Shown in pieces: positions 46,859-60,470 of a stretch of 64,000 bases of DNA. Position 1 is the first letter of the stretch. Each line of letters opens with the position of its first letter. Location of the stretch: positions 48,734,477 through 48,798,476 of the forward strand of contig JAIUCV010000003.1 of assembly GCA_026724425.1 (NCBI GenBank). The letters are read 5' to 3'. The notes below the pieces were generated by a model, which ran no database searches, was not told the origin of the DNA, and worked only from the letters and a program-made list of their open reading frames with translations. This DNA is from Erythrophleum ivorense (Eukaryota; Streptophyta; Magnoliopsida; Fabales; Fabaceae). The position numbers were made by a program, and so were the translations under genes.

Positions 46859-48932
46859 TGATAAATGATAATTTTCATATATTTTTATCCACATTTATTA
46901 TTTTTTTAATGATTAATTTGAGTTTAAATGGATTTATTATTCAATATTTAAATTTTTGGTCAATTTTGAAAAATAATATAATTTTGAATTAATTAGGAGA
47001 ATTTTTGGATTTAAATTGCTAATATTTTATTTTTCATATTTTTTTGATGGGTTGAATACTTCAAATCTTTAAAACATTTATTAATTTTGTGTAGAATTTT
47101 AGGCAAGTAAATTGAAAATTTAAAATGAATCAAGGGTCAAGATTGGAGCATAATTTTTGTTTTTATTAAACACTTGAAAATGGCAATTTTTTTAAATAAG
47201 TTATTAGGTTTAATTTTGTTTCCAGGGGTGAAGAGTCAACAACTATGAGAGTTTTGGGGGGATTCATTCTTTTCGGTTTAAGGGAGGAGTGTCACTGACA
47301 GAAGCAAGGAGGAGGAAGGGAGCTGCTGTTCCATTCATTCATCACCTGGAGAAGGAGACTTCACGCAGAGAAATAGAAAATTGTTGCTTCTTCAATTCAT
47401 TTTACTGGACTTCACACGCATCAATAGCAAGGACGCTAGGCCTGGAGGAATTGATTCCTTCTTCTTTGGCTTTTCTTCGGACTTGACGGGGTAGAAGGTG
47501 ATTGGGGAATGGTTGCTTTAACTTTTCTTTGCCTTTGTATTACACGAAGGACACTAGCGCCTGGAGAAGAATGGATTGCTGCTTATTCATTTTGATTGGC
47601 TTTCGGATAGGACGCTGAAGGAGGCGTCAAAAAACTAGAGAGGATGAATTGAATTGCTTTATTCTTCTTTAACTTCTAGCCTTTGTACTGGAGCAGAGAG
47701 GACGAATTACATTTCTCCATTTTCTCCTTTACTGGACGGACCACTCTTCTCCCACGCTGAACCCACCATCATCTCTATTTTCTTCCTTTGTCCAGCACGT
47801 TGCCTTTCATATATTCTCCACCATCATTCATCCAACAAAGGCTATTCTCCTTCATCATCTCTTCATGGCAGAAAACTTGAGGGATTTTAGAAGTACAAAA
47901 TCCATGGGAGCTTAATTAAAGAGGGGTGGCACCAAGGTGAAGCAAGGAGGAGGAAGGCTTGAGCATCTTGATTTTACATGGATTGAAGACCATTGGGGAG
48001 TTTATTTTTCCTGCCTTTCCCTCTTTTAATATCAAGAACTTAGAGATTTTTTAGTTTTAGGAATTTCTATGTAGATTAAATGTTGAGACCTAGTTTTAGG
48101 TTAGACAAATGATTTTATCTTAGATTGTAATTGGAATTGGTGTTATTTGGGATTTGAATTATGTTTTGTAGTTGCTGGAATTTTAGTTTTCTAGACCTTA
48201 TAATGTTAGTTGGATTGATGTTTGAGTTCTCTTGCATATATTTGATTAATGTTATGATTTTAATTGCATATCTTAGTCTTTTGTGCTACTTGATTGTTGA
48301 ATTGGGTAGTATGATTATTTAATTATTCAATTAGGTAATTGAAATCAAGTTTCCAGAATTAATTGAATCCAATTGTTGAAAGATTTGATAGGTTTAATTG
48401 GCTTAATTACTTGCAAATTACTTGAATTAGCTAAGGGTTTCCTAGTCAAGTCAAGTGATATGCATTTGAGTTTAGGGTTTCCTATCCTTAGATTAAGCTA
48501 ATTAAATACATTAGTCTATTATCTAATCACTTCTCTTAGTCTCAATCAATCTTTGGTGAGTGATGAGAGCCAAAATCCCCTTGCAAAACTTTGGTTGCCT
48601 CCTGTTTGTCTTTGCATTTTCACAATCATTTTAATTTCAATTTAGAGCATTCTAGTTCAATTACTTGTTTAGTTTTTTTTTCTTTTTTAGTTGAAATTTA
48701 ATTTCTTAATTCAAAACCCCCTATTTGCATGCATTTAGTTAAATTAATTTTGCATTTAGCATAGAGAGAGTTTTCTAGAATTTGTATTAAATAACAAGTA
48801 TCAAATAATCACCTAAAATCAATTTAAATTAACCCCTAAATTGCTCATTGGGAAGAATGACCTAGGGTTGACCTATACTATATTAATTCAATCTTAGTTT
48901 AATTGAGTGCTTAAGTGACTAAGGCATCATCA
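46859..48932 (+). repeat. Athila 5' LTR
   Basis: 2,074 bases, TGATAAATGATAATT to GGCATCATCA. Open frames within (for example 47289-47486 and 47654-47890) are repeated with differences in the 3' LTR and are non-coding LTR sequence. The transcription start was not located. Confidence 0.9.
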
Positions 48933-48936
48933 ATTT

Positions 48937-48950
48937 TGGCACCGTTGCCA
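48937..48950 (+). other. Athila primer-binding site (tRNA-Asp type)
   Basis: TGGCACCGTTGCC lies four bases after the 5' LTR. The usual Athila site complementary to tRNA-Asp reads TGGCGCCGTTGCC, so one base differs, a G-to-A change at a CpG position. Confidence 0.75.
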
Positions 48951-49399
48951 AGAAGCAATGGTTTAGGTTTGAGTTTAGGTGTTTTCCCCCTGTGTTCTTC
49001 ATTTTGATTTTGTCATTTTGGTTGAATTTTTCTAAGTGCTTTGTTTTGGAATTTTGTTTGTCATTACCCAGAAAATTCTGATCTTTAGTACTCCAAGGTT
49101 TTTAGGTGTTTTGAGCAAGACTAATACATGCATTAGGTTTGGTGTTTTTAGGGCAAATTCAATCGTTTTGACCACTTTTCTGAATTTTCTTTGATTTTTG
49201 TGAATTTTTCTTGAATTTTCTAATTTTTCCATATTTTCTTTTTGAATTTTTGTGTGATTTTTCTTGTGTTTTCTGAATGTTTTCTGACTTCCCTAGTGTG
49301 TATTGAGTCTTTTAGGTTGTTTTAGATTTATTTCTTTGGTAGTTTGAATATTTTGAAATTTTTATATTTACTACTTTAATCCTACTTTATTGATATTGT

Positions 49400-52300
49400 A
49401 TGACTCGATTCTCTTTTGAAAAATTATTTGACTTTGATCCTGAAATTGAGAGGACATTTCATCAGCGAAGAAGAGTTAAAGTTAGCAGTCTTATAGGTAA
49501 TAGTTCTTCTAAATCTTGTTTTGTTAAGTCATCTATTGATTCTTCTACTTCTGATTTTGAAACTAAAATAGAAGATAATAAGGGAAATGTAAATAATCAG
49601 GCACATTTAGAGCATGCTAATGTCAATGTTGATAATGTTCCTGCTAGGACCATTAAAGAGTTAGTTACACCTGATTTGCATTTTCAAAATTGGTGCAATA
49701 ATTATCCTGATATTAATACTAATCTTAAGTTGAAACCTAGATTTATACACTTACTTCCTAAATTTAATGGACTTGCAGGTGAAGATCCATACAATCATTT
49801 GAAGACTTTCCATATGATTTGCACTGCTATGAGACCTAACGGTGTGTTTGAGGATCAGATTAAGATGCATGCCTTCCCATTTTCTTTAGAGGGGTCTGCT
49901 AAGAACTGGTTACTTCGACTATCCCCTGGATTCATAACTACATAGGACCAGCTTAAGAAGATGTTTTTGGAGAAATATTTCCCAGCATCTTACACTTCCT
50001 TTATTAGGAAGGAAATATGTGGTTGTCGACAAATGCCTAGGGAGTCCTTGCATAAGTGTTGGGAGCAGTTTAAGATGTTGCTATCTAGTTGCCCTTATCA
50101 CCAGATCTCAGATACTTTGTTGATACAATACTTTCATGAAGGTCTTTTACCTCTAGAAAGAGATTTATTAGATTCTGCTGCTGGAGGTACTCTTCTTCAT
50201 TTGACTGTTAATGCTACTTGGGAATTGATTGAAAAGAAACCTGAGAATACTCAACAATTTGGTACTAGACAACAAGCTAGAGTAAATGAAGTTGGGTCAT
50301 ATTCCTTAATTTCTGAGTCTCGTCTTGAGAGCAAAATAGATAAGCTTGCATCTGTTATGGAGAAAATGGCTATGCTTCAATTGCATAATCCTTCCAACAT
50401 GGCCAATTCTATGGGATCTTCTAGTTCTTTCACCCCACATCCAAGCTCTTCAGCTCTAGTTGGCCTACTTTGCTCTATTTGCTCATTAGCTACTCATGTT
50501 ACTGATGCTTGCCCATTCTTGAATGATAAAGCTGAGCCTTGCAATGCTGTGTATCCTTCTAAGCCTATGAATCAAGGTGGCTAGAAGTATGATCCATATT
50601 TTACTACATATAATCCTAGATGGCGTGATCACCCAAACCTTAGATATGGTAGTGGCCAACCTCAGCAACCATGGTTTAATCAGGGTACTGGCTCTAGTAG
50701 TCAGGTGTTCCAACTAGTTAGGCAAACTGTGCCTATTCAAGAAGAGAGTTCAAGGTTAGAAAACAAGATGGATACTATGATAAAGCTTTTAATGGATAGG
50801 TTAGACTAAATAGAGAAGGAACATCAACAAAATGATTTACAACATAGATAAGGGATTCAAACTCTTTAGACTCAGATTGGGCAGTTGTCTAATGCAATTA
50901 GTAACATGCAGAGTCAAGGTTCAGGAAAGCTTCCATCCCAAGTGGTAGTTAATCCTAACGTTAGGACCTAACAGAATCCTAATCATGGTGGAGTTAACGC
51001 TATCTCTTTTAGAAGTGGCAAGACAGTCACTTTTGCAGATCCTATTGCCACCTATGCTTTCAAGGACAAGGATGCTATCATTGATGATTCTACTTCCACC
51101 TTTACATCACAGGATAAGCCCACTTTAGCAAAAACACAAGTGGCACCATAGGAAGAGCAAAAGAAGAAAGAGGAGGAATTGAGCAGATAGGTTTTACCCT
51201 TTCCTACTAGGGTAGCTAAGACCGAAAGGAAAAAGAAGGAAGCAGAGATGTTTAAAGAAGTCTATGATATTTTCAAAAAGGTGGTGATCAATGTTCCATT
51301 AGTTGATTTGGTTGCACAAGTGCCTAAATATGCAAAGTTTTTTAAGGAGTTGTGCACCACAAAAAGAAGGCTTAAGCATGATGATAAAGTTAATTTAGGG
51401 GCAGTTGTCTCTTCTCTTTATCAGATGCCAATGCCAGTGAAGTGTAAGGATCCTGGTAGTTTCCTCATACCATGTACCATTGGTGACATTGAGTTTTCAA
51501 ATGCTTTGGCAGATCTAGGAGTAGCAATCAATGTTATGCTAAAATCAATCTTTTCTCAACTTTAAGGAGTAGATCTCAAGCCTACTAGCCTGATTGCCTT
51601 CCTTGTTGATAAACATTGTGTAGTCCCAGAAAGAGTCTTAGAGGATGTCTTGGTTAAGGTAAAAGATTTCATATTCCCTGTAGACTTCTATGTTCTTGAT
51701 ATGGATGATAGTAGGTTTAGGTAAAAGGGACATTTGATTTTAGGTAGGCCTTTCCTTAAAACTGCTAAGGCAGTGATAGATGTACATGCTGGTACTTTGA
51801 CTATGGAATTTACTAGGAATATCATTAGATTTGATGTACTTGATTCTATGAGACACCCTTTGGATGATTATGTTGAGACAGGGGTTAGTCTTATTGATAT
51901 GCTTGTTGATGATATTGCTATGGACTTTAAAGATAGCATGCTGAGTATATCATGTGATATTGTTAGATTAGATGATTCTGTCTCTTGTTCATGTCTTGAA
52001 ATTGATGGTTGTGATGATTGCACTGGTATAGATCTTGCTGATATTGATATTTTCACTGATTTTATTGAGAGTGCTAGACATGCTAATGATGATGTTTCTG
52101 TGCCTATTCATTGTAGTGGTGATACTAGTGACCATTTATCTACCACTTTCATTGATTCAGATGGATTTTCTCAGTTACTTAGTGTGATTGATGCTGTAGA
52201 TGAGGTTGATATATGTTCATCACCTAATTCTGAATTGTTAATTAGTTTTGATCATGTTTCTGATTCTGTTTTGGATTTGAGTGCTACTGATGGCACTACT

Positions 52301-55300
52301 TCTGTTGATGACTCTGTGGATTGTGATGTATGTCATGATTTTTCTACTATTACTGTTACTACTGATGGTTCCCAAGTTGGGAAAGTCTTTTCTTCTGTTT
52401 GTGAGTCATCAGTGCAGGTTTCTAGTTTGGTTGACATTGATCTGAAGCCGCTCATAACTTTAGCTGAGCAAGCTCTTTCTTTGGAGTTAAAGCCACTTCC
52501 TGACTCACTGAAATATGTCTATTTGGAAGAAGGTGAAAAGTTACCAGTGATTGTAGCTAGTGACATAGCCATGGAAGAGGAATTCTGCCTCCTTGAGGTG
52601 TTGAAGTGAAGGATAAAAGCTATTGGATGGACTCTAGCTAATATTCCTGGGATCAGTCCTGATGTATGCATGTATCAGATTTTGCTAGATAATAGTGCCA
52701 AAGTTGTGCGACAGCCACAGAGGCGACTCAATCCACTAATTCTTGATGTGGTAAAGAAAGAGGTTTTTAAACTTCTTTCTGCAGGTATAATCTACCCTAT
52801 TTCTGATAGTCAGTGGGTTAGCCCAGTTCAGGTAGTCCCAAAAAAGATTGGTCTTACTATGATGCATAATGATAAGGGTGAATTAGTTCCTACTATGGTC
52901 TAGAATAGTTGGAGGGTATATATAGACTATAGAAAATTGAATTCTGTGACTAGAAAGGACCATTACCCCCTCCTTTTTATTGATCAGATGTTAGAGAGAC
53001 TTGCTGGTATATCCTATTATTGCTTTTTAGATGGCTTTTTAAGATATTTTCAGATTTGTATTGCACCTGAGGATCAGGATAAGACCACATTGACATATCC
53101 ATTTGGAACATTTGCATATAGACGCGTGTCATTTAGCCTGTGTAATGCATCAGGCACTTTTCAGTGTTGCATGGTTTCTATATTTTCTGATTTACTTGAG
53201 CATTGCATGGAAATTTTTATGGATGATTTCACTGTCTATGGTAATTCTTTTGATGCATGCTTAGCTGATTTGGATAAAGTTTTGGAAAGATACATTAAAT
53301 ATAATCTTGTACTGAATTTTGAGAAATGCCATTTCATGGTTAGGAAAGGAATTGTTTTAGGACATGTTATTTCTTATGATGGCATTGAAGTAGATAAAGC
53401 TAAAATTGATATCATTTCATCTCTTCCATATCCTTCTTGTGTGAAAAATGTGCATTCTTTTCTTGGGCATGCTGGATTTTACAGGAGATTCATTAAGGAT
53501 TTTAGTAAGATAGCATTGCCATTATCTTATTTACTGCAGAAAGATGTGGGTTTTAATTTTGATGATTCTTGCAAGTGTGCTTAGGATGAGTTGAAAAAGA
53601 GACTTACTACACCTCCCATCATTTGGTCATCTGATTGGAACCTTTCATTTGAGCTCCTATGTGATGCTTCAGATTATACACTAGGTGCAGTTCTTGCCCA
53701 AAGAGTGGAGAAACGACAACATGTCATAGCCTATGCCTCAAAAACATTGGATGCTACTTAGGCTAATTACACCACCACAGAGAAGGAGTTATTTGCAATT
53801 GTCTTTGGGCTAGAGAAATTCTGATTTTACATCATCCACACGAAGGTGATAGTCTTTACAAATCACTTAGCTATCAAGTACTTGTTCAAGAAGCTAGACT
53901 TCAAACCCCGCTTGGTTAGATGGGTAGTATTGATACAAGAGTTTAATGTGGAGATCTGTGATTAGAGTAGTGTAGAGAATATGGTAGCTGATCACCTAAG
54001 TAGGATTGAAACACCTTTGGTAACATCTTCTCTACCCTTAGATGATTTTCCTAATGATAGGCTCTGTGTGGTTGGTTTGTCTATTCCTTGGTATGCTGAT
54101 ATAGCCAATTATCTAGCTGCATCTATTTTACCTGCTCAATTGAATAAAAACCAGTTAGATAAATTTAAGAGAGAGGCTAGGTACTATATCTGGGATGATC
54201 CTAATTTATGGCATATAGGTAGTGATCAAGTGATTAGGTGATGTGTTCCAGAGCATGAGCATGAGTCCATATTGCATTTTTATCACACTCTTGCATATGG
54301 GGGACATTTTAGTGCTAGATGTACTGCTAGGAAGGTGATAGATAGCGGGTTATTTTGGCCTACCCTATTCCATGATGCCCATGTGTTTTGTAAAAATTGT
54401 TCAAGATGTCAATTTATGCGTAATCTTTCTAGGAAGCAAGAGATGCCTCAATAAGCCCTTTTGTTCTGTAAAGTTTTTGATGTTTGGGGTTTAGATTTCA
54501 TAGGGCCTTTCCCTATTCCATTTGGCTATTTTTACATTCTGTTAGCTGTGGATTATGTGTCAAAGTGGGTTAAGGCAATCCCCACTCGTACTAATGATTC
54601 TTCTGTAGTGGTTTCTTTTGTCAAGTCTTACATTTTTTTTATAGATTTGGGATTTCAAGAGCCATCATCAGTGATCAAGGCATTCATTTTTACAATCGGA
54701 GTATGCAAAGCTTGCTTAGCAAGTATGGTGTGATGCATAAGGTGGCTACTCCATATTACCCTCAAACGAATGGCCAAGCAGAGATCTCCAATAGAGAAGT
54801 CAAGCTCATTTTAGAGAAGACTATGCAACCCAACCGAAAAGATTGGAGCAAGAGGTTAGATGATGCACTGTGGGCATATCGCACAGCATATAAGAGCCCT
54901 ATTAGAATGTCTCCATACCAAATAGTCTTTGGAAAAGTGTGTCATTTACCGGTAGAGGTGGAGCACAAGGCATATTGGGCAGTTAAGAGGTGCAACCTAG
55001 ATCTTGCCAGTGCTGGTGTTGAAAGGAAATTGCAATTGCAAGAGCTTGAGGAGATAAGAAGAGAAGCTTATGAAAATTCTAGGATCTACAAAGAGAGATC
55101 CAAGGCCATTCATGATAAGTTTATAGTGAGAAAAGAATTTCAAGTGGGCCAAAAAGTGTTGCTTTATGTTTCTAGATTGAAGTTAATGCCTGGAAAGCTC
55201 CGCTACAGATGGGAGGGGCCTTTTATTGTCACTAATGTTTTTCCTTATGGAGTTGTAAAGATCCAGAAGGAGCTAACCGGGAGATGCTTCATGGTCAATG

Positions 55301-55341
55301 GGCATCGCTTGAAACCTTTTTATGAGGGATACCCCACTTAA
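49400..55341 (+). pseudogene. Athila gag-pol polyprotein, about 18 in-frame stops and one frameshift
   Basis: This encoded the capsid and replication enzymes of the element. The start is the ATG at 49400 (MTRFSFEKLFDFDPEIERTF, an Athila-like gag N-terminus). The gag core follows, with a C-x2-C-x4-H-x4-C zinc knuckle at 50471-50512. The protease active site DLG is at 51512, followed by GRPFL near 51740. An Asp/Ser-rich linker covers 51860-52450. The reverse transcriptase spans about 52650-53580, with its DD pair at 53222-53227. RNase H begins with CDASDYTLGAVLAQR at about 53660. The integrase has a His/Cys finger (54270-54410) and a D,D-35-E triad at 54494, 54673 and 54781. The C-terminus ends at 55341. 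All parts share one frame up to a frameshift at a run of eight T (54633-54640). Non-functional. Confidence 0.9.
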
Positions 55342-56833
55342 GCAGTGGAGGTTGCTCCACTATAGGATGCCACGTAGCCCTAGTCGTATTCCTTCCCTTT
55401 ACTCTTTTTACTTTACATTGTCATATTACTGAGCTGGGCTGTGCTGGATATTATTTGTCTATGATTTGCTCTGTTTTCTATGCATTGAGGATAATGCATT
55501 GTTTAAGTGTGGGGAGGGATGCTTTAATTTTGCATGTAAATAGTTTTGTTGAGTTTTTGGTTTGTATAGTTTTTGGTGTTGTCAAAAGCAAATTTTTGGA
55601 AAAAAAGAAAAAAAATATAGAATTTTTTTTGGAAATTTAAAAAAATTTGTTTTGAATGTGACAATTGCAAGCTTCAAGTGCTTAGATATGATACATTCTT
55701 GATTTGAAGAGTAATTGATCATGTTTTAAGTAGATAAAGCTAAATGGCAATTGTTCTGACTTGGGTAGATCTAGGTTAGTAATCATGACCTAGTGAGATT
55801 TTTGAGCCTATTGCATAGTTCTTTTTCAGGTGTGTATACCACCTATCCATTTCTTGCTCTAGAACTTGGCTTAAATCTTGTTTGAGACCACATTTAGTGA
55901 TTTGCATACATAGAAATGATAAAGGTATTCATTTTGTTTTTATCTTGCTAAAAAAAAAACCTACACTTTCATGTATTTTATCCCTTGTTTTACCCCTTTG
56001 AGCCTTTATTTTCTTTCTTTCTTTTAGCCCAAACCCATAGCCATTAAAAATAAATATTTTTTCTACCCTTGTTGAATGTCTTGGGAGTTGATTAGCATGT
56101 CAATTTGCTTGTTTTGGATGAAAGAACATGTAAATAGTTGGAATTTGGGTCATAATGAAAAAAGAAGAAGAAGTTGAAAGAAAGCAAGTATATACAAAAC
56201 AAATCAAAGAATGAATGAATGTATATATTCAAAGAAAAAAAATAGAAAAGGAAGAAATATAAATAAGAAAAAGTAGTAATAATTTTGAAAAAAGAAAAGA
56301 AAAGAGAAAAGAATAAAGGCCATATCCAAGTTTTGTTTGTTTTGTTTCTTTCATTCCATATTATCTTATTTGGCATTGCTTTTCATTCTCCTAAGGTATT
56401 CAATTTTATTTTTTTTCCTATCATTTGATCCTTTCTTTTTCTTAACCTTAGCTCAGTACAACCTAATAAAGTTCTTTTGATTTATGTTTGCATTTGCTTG
56501 TTAGTGGTGGAGAGCTCACATTTTTGTCAAGCTTTTGGAAAGAGATTTGGATAGGTTGGTTTTGAGTGCACATACAAGCCTAAACACTTTTGAGTGAGAG
56601 TGATATACATAGTACCTTTGGTAAGGGATTGCTAGCTTGGGTTTTCCCTTGTCAAGTTAATTGCCATGATGTCTTTAATCTTAATGCATGTAATGATTAC
56701 TTGGATAAGAAAGATGTTGAATGTTTTGGTTTACTTTTGGCTTATGATTAGAACGTTCACCTTTTGCAGTTTTGTTTTGTTCCTTTTGTTTTTCCTTGAT
56801 TTTGGTTTGCTTTGCCTATGAGTGTAAAGAGAT
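55342..56833 (+). other. Athila 3' non-coding interior, no env-like frame
   Basis: About 1.5 kb between the integrase stop and the purine tract. Many Athila elements carry an envelope-like frame here. I see only A/T-rich sequence, including AAAAAGAAAAAAAATATAG near 55601 and a purine-rich stretch near 56150-56310, and no open frame with signal or membrane features. Confidence 0.65.
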
Positions 56834-56847
56834 AAGTGTGGGGGAAT
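56834..56847 (+). other. Athila polypurine tract
   Basis: AAGTGTGGGGGAAT immediately precedes the 3' LTR at 56848. It is the plus-strand primer typical of Athila elements. Confidence 0.85.
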
Positions 56848-57630
56848 TGATAAATGCTAATTTTCATATATTTTTATCCACATTTATTATTGTTTTAAAT
56901 GATTAATTTAAGCTTAAATGGATTTATTATTCAATATTTGAATTTTTGGTCAATTTTGGAAAATAATATAATTTTGAATTCATTAGGAGAATTTTTGGAT
57001 TTAAATTGCTAATATTTTATTTTCTATATTTCTTTGATGGGTTGAATACTTCAAATCTTTAAAACATTTATTAATTTTGTGCAGAATTTTTGGGCAAGTA
57101 AATTGAAAATTTAAAATGAATCAAAGGTCAAGATTGGAGCAAAATTTTTGTTTTTATTAAACACTTGAAAATGGTTATTAGGTTTAATTTTGTTTCTAAG
57201 GGTGAAGAGTCAACAGCTGGGAGAGTTTTGAGGGGATTTATTCTTATCTGTCTAAGGGAGGAGTGTCGCCGAAAGAAGTAAGGGGGAGGAAGGGAGCTGC
57301 TGTTCCATTCATTCATCACCTGGAGAAGGAGACTTCACGTGGAGAAAAAGAAAACTGCTGCTTCTTCAATTCATTTTACTAGACTTCACATGCATCAACA
57401 GCAAGGATGCTGGGCCTAGAGGAATTGATTCCTTCTTCTTTGGCTTTTCTTCGAACTTGACGGGGCAGAAGGTGATTAGGGAATGGTTGCTTTGACTTTT
57501 CTTTGCCTCTGTACTGCACGAAGGATGCCAGCACCTGGAGAAGAATGGATTGCTGCTTATTCATTTTGATTGGCTTTCGGATAGGACGTTGAAGGAGGTG
57601 CCAAAAAGCTAGAGAGGATGAATTGAATTG

Positions 57631-60470
57631 TGTAACAACCAGAAAAAGAAAAGAGAAGAAAAGAAGAAAAGAAAGAAGAAGAAAAGGAGAAGAGAAAAAG
57701 CTAAAAACTTTTCAAATGGCTGAAAATTTTCTAAGTTTGCTAGCTGTAGCCTGGCTATAGTGAATGTACCTGTTCGCTATAGCAAGAAATGGTCTAGCTA
57801 TAGCGAGAGTGCCTTCTCGCTATAGCGAAAATGCTTCTAGCTATAGTGAGTGCGGGCACCCCATACAAAAATCAGGGCGTTTCTCGCCGTAGCGCATGCC
57901 ATAGTGAAAACAGGGGTCTGGGATTGATACTTGCTCGCCGTAGCGAGGGTTATTCTTCGCTATAGCAAGGGTAAGTCTGGAAAAGCGTGAAAAAAGAGAA
58001 TTTGACTTCTTAAAGTGCCTCAACTCTTCCTTTCTCTTTAAACTGACCTAAGCTTCGACCAAAGGAGAGAAAAGGGCCGTGGATAGAGAGAGAAACCTAG
58101 AAAAGGAAGGAAGAATAAGAGAAAGGTAAGATTTGCATGGTTTTTCTTCTTAGCATGTTATTCTTCTCTCTTTGCTCTCTCTTCCTATGAAATTGGTTGT
58201 GGAAGTAGCTAGGTTTTGAGTTTGGTCTAGAAGAGGGAGAGTGGAAAACCCCTCTTGAAGCATATCAAAACTCATTCTCTGCACTCCTTCCTCCTTGCTT
58301 TCCTTCTTGAGAGCTTGAGAGAGGAAGAAGAGTTAGTGGAATTCTAGAGAGAGAAACCCTAGTTTCTCTTCATGAATAAAGTGTTAAGAGAGTAATTCCA
58401 TGCTCCTTGTGTATCTAGGCTCAAGAGAAGCACTCCCATCTAGTGGTGATTGTGAAATCAACAAGGGAGGAGACAAATTGAAAGGGAAAGCTTGTGATTA
58501 GCTAATAAGGTAGCTCTCTCCACCTTCTCTCATGCATAGATGTGTGCTTCCATTGTCTTGCATGTGTGTATGTATGTTTTAAACTATGAAAAGTATGCTA
58601 GCATGATGATGCCTTATGTATTTCAATGATATTTTATGTGATTGCTATGGTTTGCTTGAGTATGGAAAAGCCAATAACCCTTTAACCATGATAAGGATGA
58701 GCCAAGAACCCTAAGGTTGGTTGAGACAAAGTAAAGAGTCTCCCAAAAAAGTGAGGTTGACTGCCAAGAGTAAGGTTGAGTTTAAGGACCTCTTAAAGAA
58801 TAGGTGAGGCAAGTCTAAAATCCACAAGTAAAAGGGTGAGGCTAATCTATTTGCTTGGCAAGCTCTTGTATGTTATGTATGGCCTACTCAAATATTGAAA
58901 ATTCTTTTCTTATGATTTCACATGCTAATATGTCAATGCATACATTTGTGAGACTTGTTTGCATGCTTTGTGTATGATTGAATGAGAGATGAGCTATTGA
59001 GATTCTTTGAATCTCACTCCCCCTCTCCACCACCCTAACATGCTAGGTGGACCAAGTGAGACAAGAGATGGGAGCCACCAAGCTTGAAGCCAGGGAATTT
59101 GGTGAAGAAATTGTAAAAAAGCCATGTTGTCACTATTGTGTAGTTAAGTCAAGAGGTGTACTTTAATGATGTACATGATGTAGCATATATGAATACTTGT
59201 AAATAAATGTATTTATCATATATGTATGAGAATGAGAACTATTTTAGCCTATGTAGCAAGTTTTGAAATGAATAGCAAGATCTTAGCATTGCCCACATGG
59301 GTGTATGTGTTGGTGTGGGAGAGTGAGTTTTGTAAATCTGGATTGTTAGACACTTGAGCCATGTTTGATAACCTATATTGATGCTTTCCCATGTGCTCAT
59401 AGAGCCTTAGAGGTAGGAGAAGCAAGGTTGGACCCCATTAGCCCTCTTTTAACACAAGAAAGTGGTCAATTTACCCATGATGACCAAGTCTGACCAAACG
59501 ACCTCTTCTTGTCTTGAAATTTGGCATGTGACTAGATATTGTCTAGAGATTTTTGGGAAGCCAAAGATTGGTTCATTTGGAGGTCTATGGAATTTTCTAT
59601 GATTTTTCAAAGTTGGTATCAGAAATTCAGATTCATATCAGCACTGTTCATTTGGTTAGTTGTAAAATTGTGTCATCTGAGGAACAAACGTGGTCCAATG
59701 GCTATGAAATTTTATAGGCCAAAACTAGACAATCACAGTGACTTGTATCAACTAGAATCATCTCATTTGGAGGTCTACAAAGGAAGATATGCATTTTTGA
59801 AATTTTTGCCCAGTATCAGTCATCTTGCCTTACCAGAGGTACTGTTCCATCGATTTCTGAGAGTTTGGCTCGATCAACTGATCTAGAGACATTTTTCCTC
59901 TCTATTTAACATCCACATATTTCCATAGTGGTATCATTTGCATGCATTTTATTTTTTTGGAATTAGTTAGACATTTTTGAAGTTCATATCTGTAAACTGT
60001 GATAGTATCAGGATCCACTCTGACCTCTAGATGATTTCGTGCATCAAAAGCTTTGTGTGTGGGATTTTAAGACTTCTACATATCTGTAGTATGAAGTAGA
60101 CATCCTAAGATTTCTAGAATAACCAAGAGTTCATGTTTTCGATTTTTCTAGATTTAGTTATGAATTTCCTAAATTTGCCCAGAAATGAGGCCAAGTATGG
60201 CCGAAAGTGAATGTGCATGTCTCATATCCCTTTTTAGTTTCCATGGGTTTAAAGCATGTTATTGGGATTGAAATGAGTGGTAATAGTGTAATGCAATATG
60301 AGGATGTATAGAATGAGCTCACACGGTCCATGTCGGAAATGAATTTTTAACCATGCCGCAATGTTAAGCAAGTGTATGAATCCAATGAGGAAGATCTCAC
60401 TTATTTCTTCCTATACCTCATATGAGCATGTAAGGCATGATGAGTATGAGCTAGAAGTTATGGTGTTACA
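57631..60470 (+). mobile_element. Family B long LTR, complete (copy B3), in the Athila 3' LTR
   Basis: A 2,840-base element, TGTAACAACC to TATGGTGTTACA, with a perfect 5-bp duplication AATTG (57626-57630 and 60471-60475). The empty site is visible in the 5' LTR near 47650, which proves the borders. It carries the purine tract (57641-57700), the TCGCTATAGCGA array (57740-57969), the exon-like block (58419-58509), the CCAAAAGTC-type array (58665-58850) and the perfect palindrome (58998-59016). It is younger than the Athila insertion. No coding capacity. Confidence 0.92.
57740..57969. repeat. Array of TCGCTATAGCGA palindromes (B3)
   Basis: About eight exact or degenerate units, aligned with those of B1. 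Most departures from the perfect palindrome are C-to-T or G-to-A changes (for example GCTATAGTGA). Confidence 0.8.

Noticed and set aside
47289..47890. Small open frames in the Athila 5' LTR
   Set aside because: They are LTR sequence, duplicated with changes near 57290 and 60473; not genes.
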